Positions 8,663 to 15,750 of a stretch of DNA of 22,136 nucleotides are shown in pieces. Every line of letters starts with the position of its first letter. The stretch's first letter is position 1. Where the stretch lies: contig CAZYWA010000065.1 in the NCBI GenBank assembly GCA_964650975.1, positions 1 through 22,136 of the forward strand, written 5' to 3'. Under the pieces are notes generated by a model that was given only the letters and a program-made list of their open reading frames with translations, was not told the DNA's origin and searched no databases. The DNA comes from CAZYWA01 sp964650975 [NCBI: uncultured bacterium] (GTDB lineage Bacteria; JADJOY01). The position numbers and the translations under genes were made by a program.

Positions 8663-10446
8663 GCCACGGTCGCTTCCGGGAGGGACCGGCTCCCGCCGGT
8701 CCGCGCTCGCATCCCGATCGAACGCTCCGGACGCGAGGGACCGCGTCCCAACGGCAGCGCGCAATCTCGACTCCAGCTGGAGGGCTGCGGTCCCTCGCAG
8801 CCGGAGCGCGGAATCGCGATCGAACGCTGCGGATGCGAAGGATCGCATCCCTCCGAACGGGTCGACTCGCTCGCCCGTGCATCGCCGCGCTCGCAGTGCT
8901 GCTCGCGCTCGTCGCGACGCGCCCGGCTCACGCCGGTGGCGCGTTGCCGCTGCCCGATGCGCCCGTGCGGCTGGTGATCCCCGACGTGGCGGCGTTCGAC
9001 GCGGCGCTCGGCGGCTCGTTCCGCGAGGCGCTCACCGGGACGCTGGGCGAGGACGACCCCGCCTACGGGGCGTGGAAACAGACGCAGGTGGGCGCCAAGC
9101 TCGTCGCCCAGTGGGAGAAGCTCTCCGGCAATCTGCCCTGGACGTGGGATCAGATCGTGGCGCTCCACGCGCGCAGCCTCGGGCTGGCGCTGCTCGACGC
9201 CGGTCACCTGGAAACGGTGCTCGCGATCGAGACGCCAGCGGCGGCGCTGCCGGTGGCCCTTCCCAGGGGGAAGTCGAAGACCCACGCGGGTGCGTCGTAT
9301 CAGCTGGTCGCGGCCGGGGCGGGCGATTCCGGTACCGTGGGCGCCGGAACCGGAGCCACCAGCGCGGACGGCGAGCGTCGCATGGGGCTCGCGTGGGCGC
9401 GGCTCGGCGACGTGCTGCTGGTCGCGACCAGCGAGCGAGCGCTGATCGCGGCGCTCGACGAGCACGCGGCGGGCCACGGCTTCGCCGCGCCGCTCGACGG
9501 CCTCGCGAGCGTCGAGCTCGATCTCGACCGGCTGCGCACCGATCGCTACTTCAAGCGCGAGTTCGCGTTCGCGCCCGGTCCCGAGACCGGACGCATGCGG
9601 GCGGCGCTCAAGCGCGAGAACGGCGCCTTCGTGGAAGTGCGCGAGGGATCGACCGAGCCGCGCGCGCCCGGATACGACATCGAGCTTCCGCACGCGGCCG
9701 CTTCCGGATGGGAGGCCGACGGCTCGACGCTGTGGTCCGCGCTGCGCGGCGGCGTGCTCGAGCCGCTGCCCGAGCTTTCCGATCGTCCGCACACGGCGCT
9801 CGGCGTGCTGCCCGCGGCCAACGTCGAATCCAACGACGATCGCTATCTGGTGAGCTTTCTGCGCCCGATGGCGAAACCCGGCACGCCGGCGACCGACGAG
9901 GGCGAGCTGCCCGAGTGGAAAGCGTTCCTCACCGCCAACCCCGTGAGCGGCTGGGCGTTCGCCGTCGATGCCGACGGCACGCGCAAGATCGGCGTGCCGT
10001 TTCCGCGCACCGCCGACGACGAGCTGCTGCGACTCTGCCAGGCCACCGCCGAGCGTCGCGCGGGACGCGTCGAGGTGGTCACCGTGGGCGATGCGCCCGA
10101 GATCCGCGCCGGCGCGGGCTTGCCGGTGGTGGCGATCCGTCGCGTGGGCGAGCTGGTGTGGATCGGCCCGAGCGCCGCGTCGCTCGCCGAGATCCCCGAG
10201 TCGCGCCGGAGCACCGACCGCATTCGCTGGGCCAAGCTCGACCTCGGGGCAGTGCGCGCCGAGCTGCCGCGCTGGGAGCGCGCCGAGGGTCCCGCCGCGC
10301 CCGAGCGAGTGCGCCTGCTTTCGGACCGCATCGCCGGGCTCTTGGGCTGGATCCCCGACGTCGCGAACGTCTCGGTCGAACGCCGCGTGACGTCGGGTGG
10401 CTGGACCGAGCGCGTCGTGTTCGCGCCGAAAACCGCAACTCGCTGA
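8659..10446 (+). CDS. Exported protein of unknown function, coupled to the TPR gene
   Basis: I do not recognise the family. The product is 595 residues from ATG 8659 or 537 from ATG 8833. From 8833 it has a textbook Sec signal: an Arg-rich start (MRRIASLRTGRLARP), a hydrophobic core IAALAVLLALVA, and AHA before GG. The mature part is a globular alpha/beta protein with no visible Cys cluster, metal site or transmembrane segment, so a periplasmic or secreted location is likely. Segments such as GLALLDAGHLETVLAIE, GLAWARLGDVLLVATSE and VVAIRRVGELVWIGPS look like repeated sheet-forming units. ATG 8659 overlaps the TPR stop as ATGA and has GGAGGG six bases upstream. A start there adds 58 residues encoded by four palindromic elements. 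The coupling suggests it works with the TPR protein. Which start is used cannot be settled by eye. Confidence 0.75.
   Translation: MSHGRFREGPAPAGPRSHPDRTLRTRGTASQRQRAISTPAGGLRSLAAGARNRDRTLRMRRIASLRTGRLARPCIAALAVLLALVATRPAHAGGALPLPDAPVRLVIPDVAAFDAALGGSFREALTGTLGEDDPAYGAWKQTQVGAKLVAQWEKLSGNLPWTWDQIVALHARSLGLALLDAGHLETVLAIETPAAALPVALPRGKSKTHAGASYQLVAAGAGDSGTVGAGTGATSADGERRMGLAWARLGDVLLVATSERALIAALDEHAAGHGFAAPLDGLASVELDLDRLRTDRYFKREFAFAPGPETGRMRAALKRENGAFVEVREGSTEPRAPGYDIELPHAAASGWEADGSTLWSALRGGVLEPLPELSDRPHTALGVLPAANVESNDDRYLVSFLRPMAKPGTPATDEGELPEWKAFLTANPVSGWAFAVDADGTRKIGVPFPRTADDELLRLCQATAERRAGRVEVVTVGDAPEIRAGAGLPVVAIRRVGELVWIGPSAASLAEIPESRRSTDRIRWAKLDLGAVRAELPRWERAEGPAAPERVRLLSDRIAGLLGWIPDVANVSVERRVTSGGWTERVVFAPKTATR
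8679..8854. repeat. Array of four alternating palindromes
   Basis: In order: 8679-8702 (-), arms GGACCG and CGGTCC, divergent loop GCGGGAGC, tail CTCC; 8729-8749 (+), arms GGACGC and GCGTCC, loop GAGGGACC, tail degraded; 8779-8802 (-), arms GGCTGC and GCAGCC, loop GAGGGACC, tail CTCC; 8831-8854 (+), arms GGATGC and GCATCC, loop GAAGGATC, tail CTCC. Gaps are 26-29 bases. The head-to-head gaps hold a shared CGATCGAACGCT core. The array starts 17 bases after the TPR stop codon and lies between the ATGA-coupled start and the signal peptide of the downstream gene. The fourth palindrome contains ATG 8833. Confidence 0.85.
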
Positions 10447-10556
10447 CCGTCGCGGCGCTCCCTCGATCGATGGGCCGGAGGGACCCGCCGCGCCTTTCGG
10501 GTGGACCAACGAGGTCTCTCGACTTACGCTCGTTCGTCTAGCCGAGGGAGGGGACG

Positions 10557-10985
10557 ATGACGAACGTGGCGCGTGCATGGATCGTTTCGGTGGCCGCGGT
10601 GTTGCTGCTCGCAACGCGCGCGCCGGCCGATGAGTCGGCAGAGGTCGCCAAGGCGCAAGAGGCGGCGAAGAGCTGGCTCGCGCTCATCGATGCGGCCAAA
10701 TACGGCGAAAGCTGGGACGGCGCCGCCGCGCTCTTCAAGGGCGCTCTGCCGCGCGCTCAATGGGAGTCCGCTGCGAAGGCGGCGCGCGAGCCGCTGGGCA
10801 AGCTCGGCGAGCGGAAGCTCAAGTCGGCGACCTTCGCGCACAGTCTCCCCGGGGTGCCCGACGGCGAGTACGTCGTGATCCAGTTCGACACCCGCTTCGC
10901 GAACAAGGCAGCGGCGATCGAGACGATCACGCCGATGCACGAGAAAGACGGATCCTGGAAGGTCTCGGGCTACTACATCCGCTGA
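10557..10985 (+). CDS. DUF4019 domain secreted protein
   Basis: A 142-residue protein with a signal peptide (hydrophobic VSVAAVLLLATRAPA, residues about 9-23) followed by one DUF4019-type domain. The recognisable features are the helix AAKSWLALIDAAKYGESWD, the segment LPRAQWESAAKAAREPLG, and the C-terminal strands GEYVVIQFDTRFANKA and GSWKVSGYYI. The biochemical role of DUF4019 is not established; it is a small NTF2-like-looking domain found in exported proteins. The start ATG 10557 is preceded by GGGAGGGGA, a strong ribosome-binding site. It is followed 47 bases later by the aminopeptidase gene on the same strand, so the two may be co-transcribed. Confidence 0.85.
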   Translation: MTNVARAWIVSVAAVLLLATRAPADESAEVAKAQEAAKSWLALIDAAKYGESWDGAAALFKGALPRAQWESAAKAAREPLGKLGERKLKSATFAHSLPGVPDGEYVVIQFDTRFANKAAAIETITPMHEKDGSWKVSGYYIR

Positions 10986-11032
10986 ACGGAACGCCGCGGG
11001 CCTAGAGCGCGCCGCGAAGCGTGGAGACAGAG

Positions 11033-13753
11033 ATGCTGAAGGCACGCCTTACCGTGGCCGCACGGTCGCTGATCGTCCTGGCGGTTTGCGCCGCCGCTCC
11101 CGTGGCACGCGCCGCCGACATGAAGGACGCACCCCGCGGCCGTTTGCCGCGGACCGTGCTGCCGCTTCACTACACCCAGACGCTCACGATCGATCCGCGC
11201 GTCGACTCGTTCGACGGCGAATCGACCATTCGCGTGAACATCACCGAGCCGACCACGCGCATCTGGATGCACGGCGGTGACCTCGACATCCACGACGCGA
11301 CGCTCACCGGGCCCGACGGCAAGGGAGCCATGAGCAAACTCGCGCACGCCAACGCGGGCGCGGGCGGTGTGCTCGCCCTCACCTCGCCCAAGCCGATCCC
11401 CGCGGGCGAGGTGGAGCTTCACTTCCGCTGGCGCGGCCGCTTCACGACACCGCTGCTCGGCGCTTATCGCATGGAGTGGAAAGGCGAGCGCTACGTCATC
11501 ACCCAGATGGAAGCGCTGGGAGCGCGCCACACCTTCCCGTGCTTCGACGAGCCGAGCTTCAAGACGCCGTGGGACCTGACGATCGTGGCGCCGGCCGACG
11601 ACGTGACCGTGGCGAACACCCGCGCGATCTCGGAAGACAAGCTGCCCGGCGGCAAGAAGCGGGTGCGCTTCGCCACCACCGAAGCGCTGCCCAGCTACCT
11701 GATCGCGTTCGGCGTGGGCCCGTTCGACGTGGTCGAGGCACCACCCATCCCGCCCACGCCCCAGCGCGCGACCCCGCTCCCGCTGCGCGGTATCGCGGTG
11801 CGTGGGCGCGGTGTGGACCTCAAGTACACGCTCGACAATACCCCCGCGATCGTGAAAGCCGAGGAGAACTACTTCGGGATCGGCTTCCCGTTCGACAAGC
11901 TCGACCTGCTCGCGGCACCCGAGTTCGGCTACGGCGCGATGGAGAACGCCGGACTCATCACCTTCCGCGACAACCTCATCCTGATCAACGATCAGTCGCC
12001 GACCGATCTGCGCCAGGCGTTCTGGGGCGTGGTGGCGCACGAGGTCTCGCACCAGTGGTTCGGCAACCTCGTGACCATGCCGTGGTGGGACGACCTGTGG
12101 CTCAACGAGTCGTTCGCCACCTGGTTCGCGTCGAAGATGGTGATGGAGCTCAGGCCCGAGCAGCACGCCGAGCGCTACCAGATGAGGCAAGCGCTGCACG
12201 CGATGGAGACCGACGAGCTCGCGTCCACCCGCCGCATCCACGAGCCGATCGACGAGTTCACCGACATCGAGGCCGCCTTCGACTCGATCAGCTACGCGAA
12301 GGGCGGCGCCGTGCTCGAGATGTTCGAGGCCTATCTGGGCGCGGACAAGTTCCGCGACGCGATCCGCGCCCACCTGCACCGCTTCGCGCGCGGCAACGCC
12401 ACCAGCGCCGATCTCATGCAGTCGCTGGGCGCCGCCACCGATCAGCCCGAGGCGATGGTGCGCGCCTTCCGGAGCTTCACCGACCAGCCTGGCGTTCCGC
12501 TCGTCGATCTGGAGATGCGCTGCGACCAGGGAGCCGGCCAGCTCTCGGTCCACCAGCGCCGCTCGCTACCGCTCGGCTCCACCGCCAAGGCCGATGCCAT
12601 GTGGGCAATCCCGGTGTGCATGCGCGTGGGAAGCGCCGACTGGGAGGAGCGCGCGTGCGTGCTGGTCGACAAGCCCGCGCTGACGCCCGCGATCACGCTC
12701 GACCAGTGCCCCGGCTGGGTGATGCCCAACGCCGACGGCGCCGGCTACTACCGCTTCTCCCTCGACTCCAACGAGCGTCACCAGCTCGAGGCCCAGTTCG
12801 CGAAGCTCAACGCGCGCGAGCAGCTCGCCTACGCCGGCTCGCTCGACGCGGCGTTCTACGCCGGCACGCTGTCGCCAGGCGACTACCTGGCGGCACTGCC
12901 GCGGCTCGCCGGCGGCGCCTCGTGGGAAGTCGTGAGCGCCCCCTTCACCACCGCCGAGTGGATTCGCGACCACCTGGCGAAGGATCACGACCAGCGTGCC
13001 GCCATCGAGCTCTACCTGCGGCGCGTCTACACGCCGCTGCTCGCCAAGCTCGGGCTCGCCGACCAGCCGGGCGAGGACGACGACCGCCAGCTCACCAGGC
13101 AGCGGCTGGTGAACTTCGTGGCCCACGTGGCCGAGGATCCCGAAGTCCGCCAGAAGCTGGTCCTACGCGCGAAGGAGATCGTGGGCGACGGATCGGACGC
13201 GGCCTGGAAGCCCGACGCGATCGGCTCCAACCTGCGCGCCACCGCACTCTGGGTCTACGGCCAGGAAGGCGGCCCGGCCGCGCAGGCGCTGCTCACCAAG
13301 CGTCTCGCCGCGACCCAGGACACCGTGCTCCGCGGCGAGCTTCTCGAGGCGCTCGGCGCGGTGCGCGATCCGCAGCGTACCGAGCAGGTCCGCGCCCTGG
13401 CGCTCGACCCGCACGTCAAGGCGAGCGAGGTCGGCCAGCTTCTCGAATCTCAGGTCGCCTGGCCGGAGAACCGCACCGACGCGCGGCGCTGGATCGGCCA
13501 GCACCGCGACGTGCTGCTCGCGCGCCTACCGGCGATGTTCCAGACCTGGGCGGCGTGGATCGACCGCGAAGGCGCTTGCAGCGAAGCCGAGGCCAAGGAG
13601 GAGCAAGCGCTCTTCGAGAAGCGGCTCAAGAACGTGGAGGGTGGTCCGCGCGCGATGGCCCAGCTCCTCGAAGCCACCCGGCTCTGCGCGACGCTGCAGG
13701 AGCGTCAGTCCGATGCAGGATTCGGCACGGTGCTCAGCTCCGAGACGTTCTGA
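11033..13753 (+). CDS. M1 family zinc aminopeptidase, exported
   Basis: A 906-residue metallopeptidase of the M1 (gluzincin) family, which removes N-terminal residues from peptides. The substrate-binding exopeptidase motif GAMEN is at 301-305. The zinc motif HEVSH is at 336-340, and the third ligand Glu359 follows in LWLNESFATWFA, the classical HExxH-x18-E spacing. The N-terminal beta-saddle domain (about 35-245) precedes the catalytic domain, and a long helical ERAP1_C-like domain (from about 520) completes the usual four-domain length. A signal peptide (LIVLAVCAAAPVARA, ending near residue 25) places it in the periplasm or outside the cell. ATG 11033 is preferred over the in-frame GTG at 11021 because GGAG lies at 11023-11026, a suitable distance from the ATG. 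It sits 47 bases after the DUF4019 gene. All key catalytic residues are present, so it should be active. Confidence 0.95.
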   Translation: MLKARLTVAARSLIVLAVCAAAPVARAADMKDAPRGRLPRTVLPLHYTQTLTIDPRVDSFDGESTIRVNITEPTTRIWMHGGDLDIHDATLTGPDGKGAMSKLAHANAGAGGVLALTSPKPIPAGEVELHFRWRGRFTTPLLGAYRMEWKGERYVITQMEALGARHTFPCFDEPSFKTPWDLTIVAPADDVTVANTRAISEDKLPGGKKRVRFATTEALPSYLIAFGVGPFDVVEAPPIPPTPQRATPLPLRGIAVRGRGVDLKYTLDNTPAIVKAEENYFGIGFPFDKLDLLAAPEFGYGAMENAGLITFRDNLILINDQSPTDLRQAFWGVVAHEVSHQWFGNLVTMPWWDDLWLNESFATWFASKMVMELRPEQHAERYQMRQALHAMETDELASTRRIHEPIDEFTDIEAAFDSISYAKGGAVLEMFEAYLGADKFRDAIRAHLHRFARGNATSADLMQSLGAATDQPEAMVRAFRSFTDQPGVPLVDLEMRCDQGAGQLSVHQRRSLPLGSTAKADAMWAIPVCMRVGSADWEERACVLVDKPALTPAITLDQCPGWVMPNADGAGYYRFSLDSNERHQLEAQFAKLNAREQLAYAGSLDAAFYAGTLSPGDYLAALPRLAGGASWEVVSAPFTTAEWIRDHLAKDHDQRAAIELYLRRVYTPLLAKLGLADQPGEDDDRQLTRQRLVNFVAHVAEDPEVRQKLVLRAKEIVGDGSDAAWKPDAIGSNLRATALWVYGQEGGPAAQALLTKRLAATQDTVLRGELLEALGAVRDPQRTEQVRALALDPHVKASEVGQLLESQVAWPENRTDARRWIGQHRDVLLARLPAMFQTWAAWIDREGACSEAEAKEEQALFEKRLKNVEGGPRAMAQLLEATRLCATLQERQSDAGFGTVLSSETF

Positions 13754-13765
13754 CGGATCTCGTCC

Positions 13766-13842
13766 GGAGGGCTGCGGTCCCTCGCAGCCGAAGCGAGGAA
13801 TCGCGAATCGATCGCTGCGGACGCGAGAGACCGCGTCCCTCC
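13766..13842. repeat. Palindrome pair between convergent genes
   Basis: The first member (13766-13789, - strand) has arms GGCTGC and GCAGCC with loop GAGGGACC. The second (13819-13842, +) has arms GGACGC and GCGTCC with loop GAGAGACC and tail CTCC. They are head to head, separated by 29 bases containing CGATCGCT. They fill the space between the aminopeptidase stop (13 bases before) and the end of the minus-strand membrane gene at 13862. Stable hairpins here could protect or end transcripts from both sides, but no T-run follows, so a classical intrinsic terminator is not shown. Confidence 0.85.
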
Positions 13843-13861
13843 AGACCGCGTGCACGTCTCA

Positions 13862-15274
13862 TCAGGTCGAAAGCGACGTCCCCGAGTCGGCCGCGGGAGG
13901 TGCAACCGGTGGAAGCGCCGGCGGCACCGCGGCGCCCGGCGGCGGGATCGGCTGGCCGAACTTCGAGAGCAACGCCGCGCCGGCGGCCATGGTTGCCACC
14001 AGGAACACCACGGCGGCGCCCAGGAACGGCACCAGGCTCAGCGCCGCGATCGCACCCAGCCCGAGCAGCACGATGTTGATCGGGGTCTTGCGGTCCGCGA
14101 GCACCGGCATGCGCTCGCCGAGCCAGGTGGCGGCCGCCGTCAATCCGATCAGGTAGAGCAGCACCGCCGCGAGCAGCGCCACCGGGATCAGCGGGATTCC
14201 GATCAGCGTGACCGCGAGCACCACGCAGAGCGGCAGGAAGCCGAGCAGCAACCCGAGCCCGGCGAGCGCCGAGTACCCGGGCCGCGCGGTCAGGAACTGA
14301 CGCACGTTGGCCACCCGGCTGGGCACGAACGTGACGAACACGACGCCCACCGCCAGCAGCATCACGATGTGCAGCAACGCCGAGGCGGCGCGCATCGTGA
14401 AGGATTCTTGATGACCGAGGCCGATCAGCTTGACCAGCAGACTGCCGAGACGCCCTCCCACCTGCACGCGGTCGCCGCCGATCGTCACCGACGGGTCGAC
14501 GTCCACCGAGCCGCCGATCGACACCGTGTCGCCGCCCAGGTGGACGCCGGCCGGTGCCGTGACCGAGCCGCCCACCGACACCGCGTCTCCGTCCACCGAC
14601 GCACCTTGCTCGAGCTTGACCGAGCCGCCCACCGCGACCGCGTCGCCCTTCACGGTGCCGCGCACGGTGAGCGTGCCGCCGACCGCGGTGGCGTCACTCA
14701 CGATTTCGCCGGTCTCGATGAGCAGGTCCGAGCCCATCGAGGTGCGCTCGGAGACGCCGGCGTCGGGCAGCTCGGCGTCGGGGAGCTCGCCTTCGGCATC
14801 GGTCGAGCCACCGGGCTCGACGCGCGCCGAGCGCTGGATGCGGATCTTGTGCACGTGGTGGACGTGGCCACCGGGCAACGCGGCGACGGCAGCGCTCGCG
14901 CCCCCGCCGCGGGCATTGCTCACCACCAGCACGTTCCCGTCGCGCTTGGCGACCAGATCGGTGCCGGCGACCAGATAGCCCAGTGCCTGATCCACCGGCA
15001 TGTTCTTCACGCGCAGCGTGACCGCGCGCGACTCCGACGACTCCGGCGCGACGTTCACCAGCGAGAGCCCGGTCTGCGCGGCGATCGCGTCGAAGGCCTG
15101 GTGGAGCGTCGTGTTCGCGAGATCGAGCGTCACCGTGAGATCGGTGGCGGGCGCGGCTGTCGCGGGCGCCTCGGGTGCCGCGGGGCTCGCCGGCTCCTGG
15201 GCGAGCGCGCCGAGCGCCGTCGCCAGCAAGGTCGCGGCGGCCAGCGCCGCGATCCCACGTCGTGTGCGTCTCAT
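13862..15274 (-). CDS. Exported STN / bactofilin-like solenoid / multi-TM protein
   Basis: A 470-residue protein of composite design. Residues 1-25 are a signal peptide; 26-44 are Ala/Pro rich. Residues about 45-118 (LTVTLDLANTTLHQAFDAIA ... GNVLVVS) resemble the STN/secretin short N-terminal domain known from secretins and TonB-dependent signalling receptors. Residues about 189-275 are a run of VGGSV/VGGTL beta-solenoid turns similar to bactofilin-like polymer-forming domains. From about 298 there are four or five transmembrane segments (about 300-317, 336-357, 360-382, 400-437), then a Pro-rich tail. The start is the ATG with GGAG six bases upstream; an ATG five codons earlier lacks such a site. 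It follows the 72-residue gene and shares its ECF-type promoter (15592-15620). Function is unknown. An envelope sensor or scaffold controlled by the adjacent sigma factor is inference. Confidence 0.8.
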   Translation of the reverse strand: MRRTRRGIAALAAATLLATALGALAQEPASPAAPEAPATAAPATDLTVTLDLANTTLHQAFDAIAAQTGLSLVNVAPESSESRAVTLRVKNMPVDQALGYLVAGTDLVAKRDGNVLVVSNARGGGASAAVAALPGGHVHHVHKIRIQRSARVEPGGSTDAEGELPDAELPDAGVSERTSMGSDLLIETGEIVSDATAVGGTLTVRGTVKGDAVAVGGSVKLEQGASVDGDAVSVGGSVTAPAGVHLGGDTVSIGGSVDVDPSVTIGGDRVQVGGRLGSLLVKLIGLGHQESFTMRAASALLHIVMLLAVGVVFVTFVPSRVANVRQFLTARPGYSALAGLGLLLGFLPLCVVLAVTLIGIPLIPVALLAAVLLYLIGLTAAATWLGERMPVLADRKTPINIVLLGLGAIAALSLVPFLGAAVVFLVATMAAGAALLSKFGQPIPPPGAAVPPALPPVAPPAADSGTSLST

Positions 15275-15318
15275 GGCGTTCTCCATTTCTGTGGCGCTGC
15301 GGGCGTGCCGTCCACGCG

Positions 15319-15537
15319 TCACGCGGCGCTGCGCGCGGCTTCGGGCTGCCGAGCCCGTGAGCCGCCGGCGATCGCGCGCAGCTCGGGCCGGGTATGGCGC
15401 ACGCGGCGCAGACGGTACTGCATGTCGCCAGCGGGCATGAACGCGAGCTGGCCGATGGCACTCGCCAGCCCGAAGACCGCGAGCGTGCCCATGAGCGACA
15501 TCAGGTCGAGACCGTGCTGGATCAGGATGGTGTTCAC
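15319..15537 (-). CDS. Small membrane peptide, 72 residues
   Basis: A short gene starting at GTG (complement of 15535-15537) with GGAGG five bases upstream. It encodes one hydrophobic segment (LMSLMGTLAVFGLASAIGQLA, about residues 12-33) followed by a strongly basic C-terminal half (YRLRRVRHTRPELRAIAGG). This predicts a single-span inner-membrane protein with a cytoplasmic basic tail. I do not recognise a family. It is the first gene downstream of the second ECF-type promoter (the -10-like end is 55 bases before the start) and is followed 44 bases later by the STN/solenoid gene, so it is probably co-expressed with it. The ribosome-binding site and promoter argue that it is real despite its size. 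Longer in-frame starts exist but are less well supported. Confidence 0.6.
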   Translation of the reverse strand: MNTILIQHGLDLMSLMGTLAVFGLASAIGQLAFMPAGDMQYRLRRVRHTRPELRAIAGGSRARQPEAARSAA

Positions 15538-15591
15538 GAAAGCCTCCGAGGCCGACGAGTCGAGCGGTTGATCGCACTTGCCTACGTCGGT

Positions 15592-15620
15592 CTTACGCAC
15601 CACCCCCGGGGTTTATTTCA
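15592..15620 (-). promoter_or_regulatory. ECF-sigma-type promoter, effector genes
   Basis: Read on the minus strand, TGAAATAA (complement of 15613-15620) and TGCGTAAG (complement of 15592-15599) are separated by 13 bases. The same two octamers with the same spacing occur upstream of the sigma gene, while the spacers differ. Two-block conservation of this kind is the signature of an ECF sigma -35/-10 pair, and autoregulation is common in such systems. It would drive the 72-residue gene and the STN/solenoid gene. The palindrome unit at 15628-15726 lies directly upstream. Confidence 0.75.
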
Positions 15621-15627
15621 GTGCCGC

Positions 15628-15726
15628 ATTCGATCGCTCCGCGCGTGAGGGACCGCGCGCGCTCCACCCGGGACGTCGAGACGCCCCTTGGAGGCCCACC
15701 GGTCCCTCGGTGGGCAGCGATCGAAT
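15628..15726. repeat. 99-bp palindromic unit with perfect terminal inverted repeats, type II
   Basis: The ends ATTCGATCGCT (15628-15638) and AGCGATCGAAT (15716-15726) are exact inverted copies. Inside are two palindromes, tail to tail with a 24-base gap: 15640-15665 (+), arms CGCGCGT and GCGCGCG (one G-T pair), loop GAGGGACC, tail CTCC; and 15690-15715 (-), arms GCCCACC and GGTGGGC, loop GAGGGACC, tail CTCC. It sits between the anti-sigma stop and the second ECF-type promoter. Its form is that of a tiny non-coding mobile element of the MITE or BIME kind. Confidence 0.85.
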
Positions 15727-15750
15727 CGGGGTTGGGTGGGAAAATTGCGG

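Noticed and set aside
2885-8848. Antisense open frame of almost 6 kb opposite the giant TPR gene
   Set aside because: Its composition (Arg/Ala/Gly rich with no domain, no signal, no ribosome-binding logic) is what GC-rich codon bias produces opposite a real gene. The plus-strand frame has TPR motifs, a signal peptide and coupled neighbours.
10477-10485. GGAGGGACC in the gap before the DUF4019 gene, resembling the palindrome loop
   Set aside because: No matching arms flank it, so it is not counted as a member. At most it is a decayed remnant.
8596-10614. Long antisense frame opposite the third gene, and similar shadows at 10973-12553 and 13850-15571
   Set aside because: All lie opposite or across well-supported genes with recognisable domains (M1 peptidase, STN/solenoid protein). 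None shows a domain of its own.
13766-13842. Intrinsic (rho-independent) terminators
   Set aside because: The hairpins are strong but lack a following T-run on either strand, and the same hairpins occur upstream of genes elsewhere in the window.
15275-15577. Extended N-terminus of the STN/solenoid protein running through the 72-residue gene
   Set aside because: The signal peptide begins at the ATG at 15274 with GGAG upstream. The extra 100 residues are Arg/Ala/His-rich shadow sequence of the small gene.
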